Shown here piece by piece: positions 24,506-33,648 of a DNA stretch of 45,163 nucleotides (positions within the stretch are counted from its first letter, which is position 1; every line of letters begins with the position of its first letter). Origin of the DNA: JAGPKI01 sp052034135 (GTDB lineage: Bacteria > Caldisericota > Caldisericia > UBA6126 > JAGPKI01); assembly GCA_052034135.1 (NCBI GenBank), contig JBPOJC010000019.1, forward strand, positions 1-45,163, given 5' to 3'. The translations under genes and the position numbers were made by a program. The notes under the pieces are model-generated. The model saw only the letters and a list, made by a program, of their open reading frames with translations, did not search any database and was not told the origin of the DNA.

Positions 24506-25333
24506 TTATGTTAAAGGAAGTTCAATATTATTTAAAACTTCCTTTGTCGCATTGTCCTGGACAAATACTACAATTGAGAGATTATTCAAATTATAAATTT
24601 CATTAATTTTGTAATTAAGCGTAATTTCAAATAAATCATTCTTTAAACCAAAATTTCTGTTCTTTATTTTCATAGGAGTTCCAAGGAAATCAGTTTTATC
24701 ATTGTTTTCCAAAGATAGATAATCCCTAAAAACAAATTTATGATTATTTACACCACTAATAGCTTCGAACTGAATATCTTTTTCAATTATAGCTGCATAT
24801 AATCTCAAATCATTGTAATTATCTAAGTCCTTCAAAGCTAAAACTTTTATGTTAACTAAGCCAGATTTTTTGTCTTTGCTTAATTCACTAATTGCATAAA
24901 GTGCAATATCTGGTTGTTTGGATAATTTATCTAAAATCATCTTTTTATAAGTATTGTATATTGCATCTACAACTTTCTCATCCTCTGAACGTGGAGGCAA
25001 TCCTTTAAAGTAAGTAACGCCATCAAAAAAAGTTGTAGGTATACCCTTATCCTTCATATACCATCCCATTCTCTGTTCTGCCTCGGTACAAGAAAGCCTT
25101 GGTGTAGGATGATCATCAGTTGAGTCAACATAATATTTCATAAAGGAAACTCTGTCTTTAAATTCATTTTCAAGTTTTATGAATGCCTCCTGTACATAAT
25201 AATCTTTAGTTAACCACACAGCGGTAAATGTTTCCACTAAAACATTGTGAGAAATACGTGAAATTAGTTCATCGCACGAAATTAGAGAAAAGCATAAAAT
25301 TACTAAGATAAGAAGTGATAATAATTTTTTCAT
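24506..25333 (-). CDS. Lipoprotein with redox-inactive thioredoxin-like (Omp28-type) domain
   Basis: A 275-residue lipoprotein: the signal peptide ends in lipobox LISC with C20 as the lipid-modified residue. Residues 31-110 resemble Omp28-related thioredoxin-like domains: ETFTAVW where active members have E.FT..WC.YC, and a cis-proline-loop-like GIPTTFFDG (about 95-103). Here the two active-site cysteines are replaced by L41 and D44. The remaining 150 residues are beta-rich with no family I recognise. It would sit on the outside of the membrane. It shares an operon with tadA (4-nt gap). Confidence 0.75.
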   Translation of the reverse strand: MKKLLSLLILVILCFSLISCDELISRISHNVLVETFTAVWLTKDYYVQEAFIKLENEFKDRVSFMKYYVDSTDDHPTPRLSCTEAEQRMGWYMKDKGIPTTFFDGVTYFKGLPPRSEDEKVVDAIYNTYKKMILDKLSKQPDIALYAISELSKDKKSGLVNIKVLALKDLDNYNDLRLYAAIIEKDIQFEAISGVNNHKFVFRDYLSLENNDKTDFLGTPMKIKNRNFGLKNDLFEITLNYKINEIYNLNNLSIVVFVQDNATKEVLNNIELPLT

Positions 25334-25356
25334 TGATTATACCCTCTTTCTCCTAT

Positions 25357-25395
25357 AAAAAATTAGGGGGCGAGTTTTTAAGGCTCGTCCCCTAA
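25357..25395 (-). terminator. Intrinsic terminator after groEL
   Basis: On the minus strand a 12-bp stem (25384-25395 with 25363-25374, one wobble pair) rich in G-C is followed by a T6 run (complement of 25357-25362). It ends the groES-groEL message. Confidence 0.88.
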
Positions 25396-25427
25396 TAATC
25401 AGATAGGTTAACTAAAAGCGATTAGAA

Positions 25428-27044
25428 TTAGTATTCAGGATATGCGGGTGGTGGAGGAGGAGCTTCTTTCTCCTTTTCCTCAGCTATTGCTGCTTCAGCT
25501 GTAAGAATAAGTGATCCGATTGAAGCTGCATTTTGAAGAGCGGTTCTAACAACTTTAGCAGGATCAATTATTCCAGCCTTAGACATATCAGTGTATTCAA
25601 GAGTTTCAGCGTTAAAACCATGACCTAATGGAAGAGTTTTAACTTTCTCAGCTACTACAACTCCTTCGACTCCTGCATTGCTTGCAATTAATTTTACAGG
25701 TTCAAATAATGCTTTCTTTACAATATTTACTCCTGTTTGCTCATCTTCATTACCTAATCTTAATTTATCAAGAGCAGAGGAAATTTGAACAAGGATTGTT
25801 CCTCCACCGGGGACTATGCCTTCTTCTACTGCTGCTTTTGTAGCTGCAACAGCATCTTCAACCCTGTGTTTTCTTTCTTTCATCTCGGTCTCGGTGGGTG
25901 CTCCAACTTTTATAACAGCTACTCCACCTGTAAGTTTAGCAAGTCTCTCTTGAAGTTTTTCTATATCGTAATCAGATTTTGTCTCTTTAATCTGTCTCTT
26001 TATCTGCTCAATCCTCTTTTTTATTTCTTCAGGAGAACCTTTTCCTCCGATTATTGTTGTGTTGTCTTTATCAACTTTTACTTGACTTGCCTGGCCAAGC
26101 ATGGATAAGTCAACGCTCTCAAATTTAATTCCGATATCCTCAGAAATAACCTGTCCGCCTGTTAAAGTTGCTATATCCTGAAGCATCTCTTTTCTTCTGT
26201 CACCAAATCCAGGTGCCTTTACTGCTACACAATTAAAGGTTCCTCTTAATTTGTTTACTACAAGAGTAGCTAATGCTTCACCTTCTACTTCATCAGCAAT
26301 TAATAGGAAGGGCTTGCCAGATTTTGCAAGTTTCTCAAGTAAAGGCAAGAATTCCTGAATTGAGCTAACTTTCTTATCGGTGATCACAATATAAGGGTCT
26401 CTAATTAGTGCTTCCATTCGCTCTGGGTCAGTAACCATATATGGAGAAATGTATCCTCTATCAAACTGCATTCCTTCCACAAATTCTACTTTTATATCGA
26501 AACCTTCATACTCCTCAACAGTGATTACACCATCTTTTCCTACTTTATCAATTGCTTCTGCAATCGATCTACCAATCTCAGGATTTTTAGACGAAATTGT
26601 TGCAACCTTTTCAACATCATCTCTATCCTCGATTGGTTTGCTAATTCTCTTGATTTCATCGACTGCAACTTTGACAGCCTCTTCAATACCCTTTTTCAAA
26701 GCAATTGGGTTTGCACCAGCTGTGACATTTTTAAGACCATCGCTAACAATTGCTTGCGTTAAAACAGTAGCAGTTGTTGTGCCATCTCCTGCTACATCTG
26801 CAGTCTTAGAAGCTACTTCTTTAACAAGCTGAGCTCCTTCGTTTTCAAAAGGATCTTCGAGCTCTATTTCTTTTGCGATAGTTACACCATCGTCACACAA
26901 AATTGGGGAACCAAATTTTCTCTCTAAAACAACATGCTTTCCTCTTGGCCCCAGTGTTACTTTTACAGCATTTGATAATTTATTGATACCTTCTAACAAT
27001 TTTTGTCTTGTTTCTTCACCAAAAATTATTAATTTTTCAGCCAT
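25428..27044 (-). CDS. groEL: Chaperonin GroEL
   Basis: The 60-kDa chaperonin subunit that folds proteins inside the GroES-capped ring. The 538 residues give usual length and motifs: TLGPRGKHVVLERKFGSP (about 30-47), CDDGVTIAKEIEL, AGDGTTTATVL (ATP site, about 84-94), EGIVPGGG. The C-terminus is unusual: instead of a Gly-Gly-Met tail it ends EEKEKEAPPPPPAYPEY. GAGGAGG precedes the ATG. groES lies 45 bp upstream. Confidence 0.98.
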   Translation of the reverse strand: MAEKLIIFGEETRQKLLEGINKLSNAVKVTLGPRGKHVVLERKFGSPILCDDGVTIAKEIELEDPFENEGAQLVKEVASKTADVAGDGTTTATVLTQAIVSDGLKNVTAGANPIALKKGIEEAVKVAVDEIKRISKPIEDRDDVEKVATISSKNPEIGRSIAEAIDKVGKDGVITVEEYEGFDIKVEFVEGMQFDRGYISPYMVTDPERMEALIRDPYIVITDKKVSSIQEFLPLLEKLAKSGKPFLLIADEVEGEALATLVVNKLRGTFNCVAVKAPGFGDRRKEMLQDIATLTGGQVISEDIGIKFESVDLSMLGQASQVKVDKDNTTIIGGKGSPEEIKKRIEQIKRQIKETKSDYDIEKLQERLAKLTGGVAVIKVGAPTETEMKERKHRVEDAVAATKAAVEEGIVPGGGTILVQISSALDKLRLGNEDEQTGVNIVKKALFEPVKLIASNAGVEGVVVAEKVKTLPLGHGFNAETLEYTDMSKAGIIDPAKVVRTALQNAASIGSLILTAEAAIAEEKEKEAPPPPPAYPEY

Positions 27045-27089
27045 TCATTGCCTCCTCTAAATTTAGTTAATATTAAATTTCATGAAAAA

Positions 27090-27380
27090 TTAAACCAAAA
27101 CAGCTAAAATATCTCTCTCGCTAACAACTAAGTAATCTTCTCCGTCGAGCTTTATCTCTGTTCCACCATACTGAGAGAAAATAACTGTATCGCCTTCACG
27201 GACATCTACAGGAACACGCGTTCCATTATCAAGGATCCTACCACTTCCTACTGCTAAAACTTTCCCTTTTTGAGGTTTTTCCTTAGCTGTATCGGGGAGA
27301 ATTATACCCCCTTTTGTCGTTTCTTCTGCTTCCATTGGCTTTATTACTACTTTGTCACCCAATGGTCTAATGTTTATCAT
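27090..27380 (-). CDS. groES: Co-chaperonin GroES
   Basis: The 96-residue lid of the GroEL cavity. It shows IRPLGDKVVIKPMEAEETTKGGIILPD (as two family blocks), the dome segment AVGSGRILDNGTRVPVDV, and EGDTVIFSQYGGTEIKLDGEDYLVV. GGGAGGT lies before the ATG. No CIRCE element is present upstream. Confidence 0.98.
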   Translation of the reverse strand: MINIRPLGDKVVIKPMEAEETTKGGIILPDTAKEKPQKGKVLAVGSGRILDNGTRVPVDVREGDTVIFSQYGGTEIKLDGEDYLVVSERDILAVLV

Positions 27381-27421
27381 TACCTTTTACCTCCCGTTTT
27401 AATATAAATTTCCTAAAAAGA

Positions 27422-27478
27422 ATTATACCCAACTAAAACTTTTAAAATTAACTTAAAATTTAATTTAACCCAAGTTAA
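27422..27478 (-). promoter_or_regulatory. groES-groEL promoter region with inverted repeat
   Basis: On the minus strand TATAAT (27422-27427) lies 42 bp before the groES ATG, with only a weak AT-rich -35. An inverted repeat TTAACTT (27448-27454)/AAGTTAA (27472-27478) overlaps or flanks the -35 position. The heat-shock operator CIRCE (TTAGCACTC-N9-GAGTGCTAA) is absent. Confidence 0.4.
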
Positions 27479-27482
27479 GCTT

Positions 27483-29096
27483 TTAACCCAAACTTATGAA
27501 AGGAATGTTTATTCTGTAGAAGCTAATTATGATAAATAAAATAAGTAAAATCCAGGTAAAAGTATTTATTTCTCCATACTCACCGTGTATTAATTTTATA
27601 ATAACATAAAAAAGTAGTCCTGCTGCTATTCCTTGAAAGATGTTCATTGTGAATGCACTAACAATACCAGTAGCAAGTAATGGAATAATATTATCCTTTA
27701 AATCTGGATTCTGCAACTGAAGGCTCTTTGTAATTAGAGTTAGACCAACAACAAATAGAGCGGGGGCTACAGTGTATGGGGTAAAAATTTTACTTCCCAA
27801 CGGTATAATAAACATAGATAAAATCATTACAATACCAGAAAAAACGGATGTTAAACCTGTTTTACCGCCAGATACTAAAGAAATAAGCGTTCCAAAGCTT
27901 GAGGAAACAGGGCTTGAACCCAATCCTCCTGAAACAAGGGAACCTGTTCCTTCTGTAACTAATAATCTTCTACTTAAAACATCTTTTTCTTTTGTTGAAA
28001 ATATCTGCTCTTCATCAAAAAAGAGCCAGATGGACTTTATAAGTGCTATCATCATAATTATATGAGTAAAAAGTAGCGATATTAAAGGAATAAAAAGCTC
28101 ACCAAATTTAGCAAATACATCACCTAAAGATAGAATAGGCTTTGAAAGAACAAGAGGAATATTTTTAAAGTTTGGTAGAGCAAATACGCCATCAGTTCCA
28201 GTTAAATTTGATGGAGGTACAATTATTGCATCTGGATGCTTCAAGAATATGAGGATAACAATCATTGCAATTATTACAACACCTAAAGATAGTTCAATAG
28301 CATATTTCTTCCTTGCATCAACAAGGAAAGCATAAAGCAGAAGCCATCCGACAATTATCCCTGCTAGTATAAACACTGCTTGTCTTAAATTAAGACCGGA
28401 TACTTTTGGTAAAAACATACCTAACAGAGTTGTGAGGGCTACCCCATACAATAGAGAACCCCTTGTTCCAACTTTATGGAGAATGAATGTTATTATAATG
28501 CCAATTATGAACACCAATGTCTCTGGATTCCTTAAAGTAAAGGACACAATTTGAGAGTCCCCTTTAAAAGAAATAAATTTACCCCCTAAAAGAGAGAAAA
28601 AAATTAAAATACCACCAAGAGCAAGTGGAGCTGCCAAATTCATAAAAGATGGCATTTCATTAATTATCCATTTTCCAATAGAAGTAAAAGCAATGACTAT
28701 GAAAACAACACTTTCAATAACAAAAAATGCCAGAGCAACATTCCATCCAAGACTTAATACAGATATCAAACTTAAAGTTAAAAAGGAAGTAAATCCCAAA
28801 GAACTTGAGAATACAATAGGAAGCTTTGTATAACAACCTGCAACTATCGAGAATACACCTGATATAATAAGCCCTATTAGAAGAAGAATACCAAAAAAAA
28901 GTGGCTGATCACTACCAATTGCATTTGATAAAATATTCGAACTTGTAATTAGAGTAAATAAAACAATAAGACCTACTGTAAGACCAGCAATAAATTCGAG
29001 AATGATAGATGAGTTACTTTCACTTAAATTAAAAAAATTGTTCAAAAATGATTCCTTCGAAGATTTTTTAAGTTCCTCTGCTTCTTTTTTACTCAT
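27483..29096 (-). CDS. AzgA/PbuG-like purine permease (NCS2 superfamily)
   Basis: A 537-residue integral membrane protein with about 12-14 hydrophobic spans. The first span region EFIAGLTVGLIVLFTLI and the block GTGSLVSGGLGSSPVSS..FGTLISLVSGGKTGLTSVFSG correspond to the start (EFxAGLTTF) and to the GTSTVTSYVESAAGVAEGGRTG-type motif of hypoxanthine/guanine permeases. The motif is altered in the substrate region, so purine uptake is likely but not assured. The N-terminus is charged (KKEAEELKKSSKES). It lies 23 bp after gyrA with AAAGGAGAAC before the ATG, so it may be part of a gyrB-gyrA-permease unit. Confidence 0.75.
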   Translation of the reverse strand: MSKKEAEELKKSSKESFLNNFFNLSESNSSIILEFIAGLTVGLIVLFTLITSSNILSNAIGSDQPLFFGILLLIGLIISGVFSIVAGCYTKLPIVFSSSLGFTSFLTLSLISVLSLGWNVALAFFVIESVVFIVIAFTSIGKWIINEMPSFMNLAAPLALGGILIFFSLLGGKFISFKGDSQIVSFTLRNPETLVFIIGIIITFILHKVGTRGSLLYGVALTTLLGMFLPKVSGLNLRQAVFILAGIIVGWLLLYAFLVDARKKYAIELSLGVVIIAMIVILIFLKHPDAIIVPPSNLTGTDGVFALPNFKNIPLVLSKPILSLGDVFAKFGELFIPLISLLFTHIIMMIALIKSIWLFFDEEQIFSTKEKDVLSRRLLVTEGTGSLVSGGLGSSPVSSSFGTLISLVSGGKTGLTSVFSGIVMILSMFIIPLGSKIFTPYTVAPALFVVGLTLITKSLQLQNPDLKDNIIPLLATGIVSAFTMNIFQGIAAGLLFYVIIKLIHGEYGEINTFTWILLILFIIISFYRINIPFISLG

Positions 29097-29119
29097 TTAT
29101 TAATTCTGTTCTCCTTTCT

Positions 29120-31552
29120 TTAATCTAATGAATCACGTGCTACAGCTATTACTCTATCGTTACTTTCAATCCTTATTAATCTTGCTCCCATAGAATTTCT
29201 ACTCAACTTAGGAATTTGACTTGTATTAATTTGAATAACATTGCCAGCAGCCGTTGTAATAATAAGCTTCATATCATTTGTTAATGACCTACAAGCAGCT
29301 ACAGGACCAGTTTTATTGGTGACTTTGATTGCTCTAACCCCTTTTGCGCCTCTTTTTGTTTTTCTAAAAAGTTTAAAATCGCTAAGCTTGCCGTAACCTT
29401 TCTCTGTTAAACATAAGAGCATATGGCCTTCTTCTTCAATTTCCATTCCTACGACTGAATCATCTTTAGATAGTTTAATCCCTCTAACACCATAACTTGC
29501 TCTACCCATTTTTCTTAAGTTTTCAGTAAACCTCACAGCATAGCCATTTTTTGAAACAATGACAACTGTTTCGCCATCGCTAATTAGCCTGACTTTTTTT
29601 AACTTGTCACCATTTTTAAGTCTTATTGCAATTATTCCATTCCTTCTAATATTTTCAAATTTTTTTAAAGCTACCTTTTTAATAATTCCTCTCTCCGTTA
29701 CCATTAATAAACTTTTGTCTTCCTCGAAATTAGAAATAGCTAAAGCGGTACTTATTGCATCATCTGGTTCAAGCTGAAGTAAATAAGAAAGAGGTGTACC
29801 TTTTGACCTTCTCTCGGCTTCGGGAATATTATAAACTTTAAGAGGATAGACTTTCCCTTTTTCAGTGAAGAAAAGAAGAGTTTTATGGTTTGTTACTGAA
29901 AAAATATCCTGAATTTCATCTTCTTTTCTTTTAGTAATACCAACTACACCTTTACCTCCTCTACCCTGAGTTTTATAAGTTTCTTCTTTCATCCTTTTAA
30001 TATATCCATCTCTTGTAAACAAAACTATAACTGGATCGTCATGAATTAAATCATCCGTCGACAAATCATTATCTTTATCATATGCTATTTCGGTTCTTCT
30101 TTTGTCACCATATTTATCTTTGATTGTGAGAAGCTCTCTTTTAATTTCGGAAAGAAGATTTGTGTCGTTCTTTATTATATCTTCAAGAGAATTTATATAT
30201 TTGTTTAAATTATCCATTTCGTTATCAATCTTTTGTTGTTCTAAAGATGTCAACCTACCTAAAGACATTTCAATTATTGCATTGCTCTGTTCTGGTGTTA
30301 ACTCAAAGGCTTCCTCAAGTTTTTCTTTAGCAACAGCTGAATTTTCCGAAGATTTGATTAACTCTAAAACCCTATCAATATTGGCAATACCTATTTTTAA
30401 GCCAGAGAGTATATGTCTTCTTGCGCGAGATTTGGATAGTTCAAAGTTTGTTCTTTTTGTAATAATATCTTTTCTGTGTTCTATAAATAAATTTAGGAGT
30501 TCCTTTATACCAAGCTCTTTTGGAATCTTGTTAACTAGCGCAAGCATAATTACACCAAAATTTGTTTCGTATTGAGTGAGTTTATATAGCTGATTTTCAA
30601 AAATAAAGGGGTTTATTCCTTTCTTAAGCTCAATTACAACTCTTATACCCTCACGATCACTTTCATCTCTTAAATCGCTTACACCCTGAATTTTGTTTTC
30701 TTTTGCAAGTTCAGCGATAGTCTTCAATAACTCAGACTTGTTAACAATGTAAGGTAACTCGTCAATAACATAAATGGTTTTATTTTTTACTTCTTCAATG
30801 TGACCCTTTCCCTGAAGCTTTACGGAACCTCTCCCAGTTTCAAAGTAACTTTTTATTCCGCTTGTGCCAATAATTCTGCCTCCAGTAGGAAAATCAGGTC
30901 CTTTAAGAACCTGCATAATTTCTTCAATTGAAGTCTCAGGCTCATCAATAACAAGAAGCAGAGCATCAACAACTTCATTTAAATTATGTGGAGGTATATT
31001 AGTAGCCATACCTACAGCTATACCGCTTGAACCATTTAGAAGTAAATTTGGTATTTTTGCTGGTAAATATTCAGGCTCTTCTAAGGAAGCATCAAAATTT
31101 GGCATAAATGGAACTGTTTTTTGCTCTAATTCTTCTAATAGTTCTAATGAAATCCTTGCCAGCCTAACTTCTGAGTATCGCATTGCAGCGGGAGGATCGC
31201 CATCTATTGAACCAAAGTTCCCATGGCCTTCAACTAAAGGATATCTCATCGAAAAATCCTGCGCCAATCTTACAAGGGAGTCATAAATCGCTGCTTCACC
31301 ATGAGGATGATAATTACCGAGAACTTGCCCTACAACTTTTGCGGATTTCTTAAAAGGTTTGTTAGGAAGGTTGCCAAGCTCCTGCATAGCATACAAGATA
31401 CGCCTATGAACTGGCTTTAATCCATCTCTTACATCGGGAAGAGCTCTTCCCACTATTACACTCATTGCATATTCAAGATATGATTTTTTAACTTCGGACT
31501 CTAAAACTACTTCTATTACTTTTTCGCCATCTTTTTTAATCTCGTCTGTCAT
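29120..31552 (-). CDS. gyrA: DNA gyrase subunit A
   Basis: The DNA-cleaving subunit of gyrase, which adds negative supercoils. The 810 residues include the start YAMSVIVGRALPDVRDGLKP, the helix YHPHGEAAIYDSLVR, the active-site tyrosine in AAMRYSEVRL (about residue 125), a coiled-coil region, and a C-terminal beta-pinwheel with the GyrA-box form QGRGGKG (about 536-542). This box marks it as gyrase rather than topoisomerase IV. The position equal to E. coli S83 is Ala. It follows gyrB after 13 bp with AGGAGA before the ATG. Confidence 0.97.
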   Translation of the reverse strand: MTDEIKKDGEKVIEVVLESEVKKSYLEYAMSVIVGRALPDVRDGLKPVHRRILYAMQELGNLPNKPFKKSAKVVGQVLGNYHPHGEAAIYDSLVRLAQDFSMRYPLVEGHGNFGSIDGDPPAAMRYSEVRLARISLELLEELEQKTVPFMPNFDASLEEPEYLPAKIPNLLLNGSSGIAVGMATNIPPHNLNEVVDALLLVIDEPETSIEEIMQVLKGPDFPTGGRIIGTSGIKSYFETGRGSVKLQGKGHIEEVKNKTIYVIDELPYIVNKSELLKTIAELAKENKIQGVSDLRDESDREGIRVVIELKKGINPFIFENQLYKLTQYETNFGVIMLALVNKIPKELGIKELLNLFIEHRKDIITKRTNFELSKSRARRHILSGLKIGIANIDRVLELIKSSENSAVAKEKLEEAFELTPEQSNAIIEMSLGRLTSLEQQKIDNEMDNLNKYINSLEDIIKNDTNLLSEIKRELLTIKDKYGDKRRTEIAYDKDNDLSTDDLIHDDPVIVLFTRDGYIKRMKEETYKTQGRGGKGVVGITKRKEDEIQDIFSVTNHKTLLFFTEKGKVYPLKVYNIPEAERRSKGTPLSYLLQLEPDDAISTALAISNFEEDKSLLMVTERGIIKKVALKKFENIRRNGIIAIRLKNGDKLKKVRLISDGETVVIVSKNGYAVRFTENLRKMGRASYGVRGIKLSKDDSVVGMEIEEEGHMLLCLTEKGYGKLSDFKLFRKTKRGAKGVRAIKVTNKTGPVAACRSLTNDMKLIITTAAGNVIQINTSQIPKLSRNSMGARLIRIESNDRVIAVARDSLD

Positions 31553-31565
31553 TTATTTCTCCTAT

Positions 31566-33515
31566 TTATATATCAAGGTTTGTAACTTCATGAGCATGTC
31601 TTTTAATAAATTCTCTTCTTGGAGCTACTTTTTCTCCCATAAGAGTGGAAAGAATCATTTCTGCCTGAGCAGCATCTTCAATAGTAACATTTAGTATTAC
31701 ACGGCTATTTGCATCCATTGTAGTCTTAGCAAGCTGATCGGCATTCATTTCTCCTAAACCTTTATATCGTTGAACTTCTACTTTGCCATTTAAAGCCTTA
31801 AGATGTTCTTCAAGTTCTTTATCTGAATAGGCGTATATTTCCTTTTTATTGGCTTTAATCAAATAAAGAGGAGGTTGTGCAATGTAAATATTTCCATTCT
31901 CTAAAAGTGGACGCATATATCTATAAAATAGCGTGAGAAGCAATGTCCTTATATGGGCTCCATCTACATCAGCATCGCTCATTATTACGATTTTTTTATA
32001 CCTTAACTTTTTGTAGTCAAAATCTCTTTCTATGCCGCAACCTATTGCTGCAATGAGAGCTTTTATTTCTTCATTGGCTAAAATTTTGTTTAAGTTAGAT
32101 TTCTCTACGTTCAATATTTTTCCTTTTAGCGGTAGGACTGCTTGAGTCCTTTTGTCTCTACCTTGCTTTGCGCTACCTCCAGCTGAAACTCCCTCAACAA
32201 TAAAAAGCTCGGATTTTTCAGGATCCTTTTCTGTGCAGTCAGCAAGCTTACCAGGAAGTATTGAACTGGTAAGAAAACCTTTCCTTCGAACAAGGTCTCT
32301 TGCTTTAGCAGCAGCTTCTCTTGCCTCTTTAGCAAGAATACATCGCTCTATTATAGCTTTGGCTAATTCAGGATTTTTATCCAATATAAAGGAAAGATTT
32401 TTATAAACTATGTCTTCGGCAACTTTTTTAACAAAATTGTTTCCCAATCTACCTTTTGTTTGTCCTTCAAATTGTGGATCAAAAAGACGGCAGTTGATAA
32501 TTGCGTATAGTCCGTCCTTTACATCATCTTGAGAAAATAAATCCTTCTTATCCTCCTTTGTGTATTTTAATAAAAAAGCTTTTTCGTTAATCACTTTTGT
32601 TAAACCTGATTTAAAACCTGCTACATGAGTACCGCCATCTCTTGTATTTATGCTGTTTACAAAAGAAATTACATTTTCTCCATACTCTCTTGTGTAATTC
32701 AAAGATATTTCAACAAAAACTGGTTTATTATCAGGAGAATACCCTTCATCAGAAAAGTAAATTGGATTTTGTAGAATTGTTTCCTTATTATCGATTAGAT
32801 TAGCTAAATATTCATTTATTCCACCTTCAAAGTGAAAAATTGTCTCTTCTCCTGAAACTTTGTCTCTATAAATGATACGTATGTTCTTATTTAAAAAAGC
32901 AAGCTCTTTTAATCGGTTAAATAAGAAATCAGAATCAAATGTTGTCGTTTCAAAGATTTCACCATCAGGCTTAAAGGATATTTTCGTTCCTGTAAAATTC
33001 GCTTCTCCAACTTCTTCCAGACCATTTACAGGCTTTCCTCTCTCAAATTTCTGCCTATAGATTTTCCCATCTCTTTTTACTTCTGCAATTAACCATTCTG
33101 ATAATGCATTTACGACTGAAACACCAACTCCATGAAGGCCTCCAGAAACTTTGTAACTTTTCTCGTCAAACTTTCCACCAGAATGTAGTTTAGTAAGAGC
33201 AACCTCAACTCCAGATATATTTAGTTCTGGGTGAATGTCCACCGGTATTCCCCTGCCATCGTCCTCAACAGAAAGAACATCTTTGTCTTCTAAAGTAACA
33301 ATAATATTATTACAATAGCCAGCCATTGCCTCATCAATGCTATTATCAATGACTTCAAGAGCTAAATGATTTAACCCCTTCTCATCAGTTGAGCCAATAT
33401 ACATTGCTGGCCTTTTTCTGACTGCTTCTAAGCCCTCTAAAACCCTTATACTGGATGCATTGTAACCATTGTCTTTATTGTTTAAATTTCCATTATTATT
33501 TAAATTTTCTTCCAT
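31566..33515 (-). CDS. gyrB: DNA gyrase subunit B
   Basis: The ATPase subunit of gyrase, 649 residues. GHKL ATP-binding motifs: EVIDNSIDEAMAG, DDGRGIPVDIHPE, SGGLHGVGVSVVNALS. The TOPRIM region is complete: IVEGVSAGGSAKQGRD, PLKGKILNVEK, and MSDADVDGAHIRTLLLTL. The C-terminus ends RREFIKRHAHEVTNLDI as in GyrB. The short length is the usual non-proteobacterial type. It heads the gyrB-gyrA unit. dnaA, dnaN and recF are not next to it. Confidence 0.98.
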   Translation of the reverse strand: MEENLNNNGNLNNKDNGYNASSIRVLEGLEAVRKRPAMYIGSTDEKGLNHLALEVIDNSIDEAMAGYCNNIIVTLEDKDVLSVEDDGRGIPVDIHPELNISGVEVALTKLHSGGKFDEKSYKVSGGLHGVGVSVVNALSEWLIAEVKRDGKIYRQKFERGKPVNGLEEVGEANFTGTKISFKPDGEIFETTTFDSDFLFNRLKELAFLNKNIRIIYRDKVSGEETIFHFEGGINEYLANLIDNKETILQNPIYFSDEGYSPDNKPVFVEISLNYTREYGENVISFVNSINTRDGGTHVAGFKSGLTKVINEKAFLLKYTKEDKKDLFSQDDVKDGLYAIINCRLFDPQFEGQTKGRLGNNFVKKVAEDIVYKNLSFILDKNPELAKAIIERCILAKEAREAAAKARDLVRRKGFLTSSILPGKLADCTEKDPEKSELFIVEGVSAGGSAKQGRDKRTQAVLPLKGKILNVEKSNLNKILANEEIKALIAAIGCGIERDFDYKKLRYKKIVIMSDADVDGAHIRTLLLTLFYRYMRPLLENGNIYIAQPPLYLIKANKKEIYAYSDKELEEHLKALNGKVEVQRYKGLGEMNADQLAKTTMDANSRVILNVTIEDAAQAEMILSTLMGEKVAPRREFIKRHAHEVTNLDI

Positions 33516-33539
33516 TCATTTTCCTTAAATAAAAAATAT

Positions 33540-33556
33540 ATACAATAAAATTGTAT
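33540..33556. promoter_or_regulatory. Palindrome upstream of gyrB
   Basis: ATACAAT-AAA-ATTGTAT is a perfect 7-3-7 palindrome centred about 33 bp before the gyrB ATG. It is a candidate operator or a weak leader hairpin. Confidence 0.3.
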
Positions 33557-33648
33557 TTAAAATTCTCTCAAAATCAAGCATTAAAGCACTCATATAATGG
33601 TAATTTACTGATTATTGCAAAGCTTTAGCTTTTTTCTGTAAGCCAATG

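Noticed and set aside
25785..26832. Two + strand frames opposite groEL
   Set aside because: Shadow frames of groEL. The Cys/Phe/Tyr-rich translation is typical of the complement of this gene's codons.
27381..27482. CIRCE heat-shock operator before groES
   Set aside because: I looked for TTAGCACTC-N9-GAGTGCTAA on both strands and found no match.
30102..30575. 157-codon open frame on the + strand inside gyrA
   Set aside because: It is antisense to a well-conserved gyrA region, and its Ser/Ile/Leu-rich translation reflects complementary codons, not a protein family.
33516..33648. oriC next to gyrB
   Set aside because: No TTATNCACA box is present and dnaA, dnaN and recF are absent. The lepA/purE gap is a better candidate.
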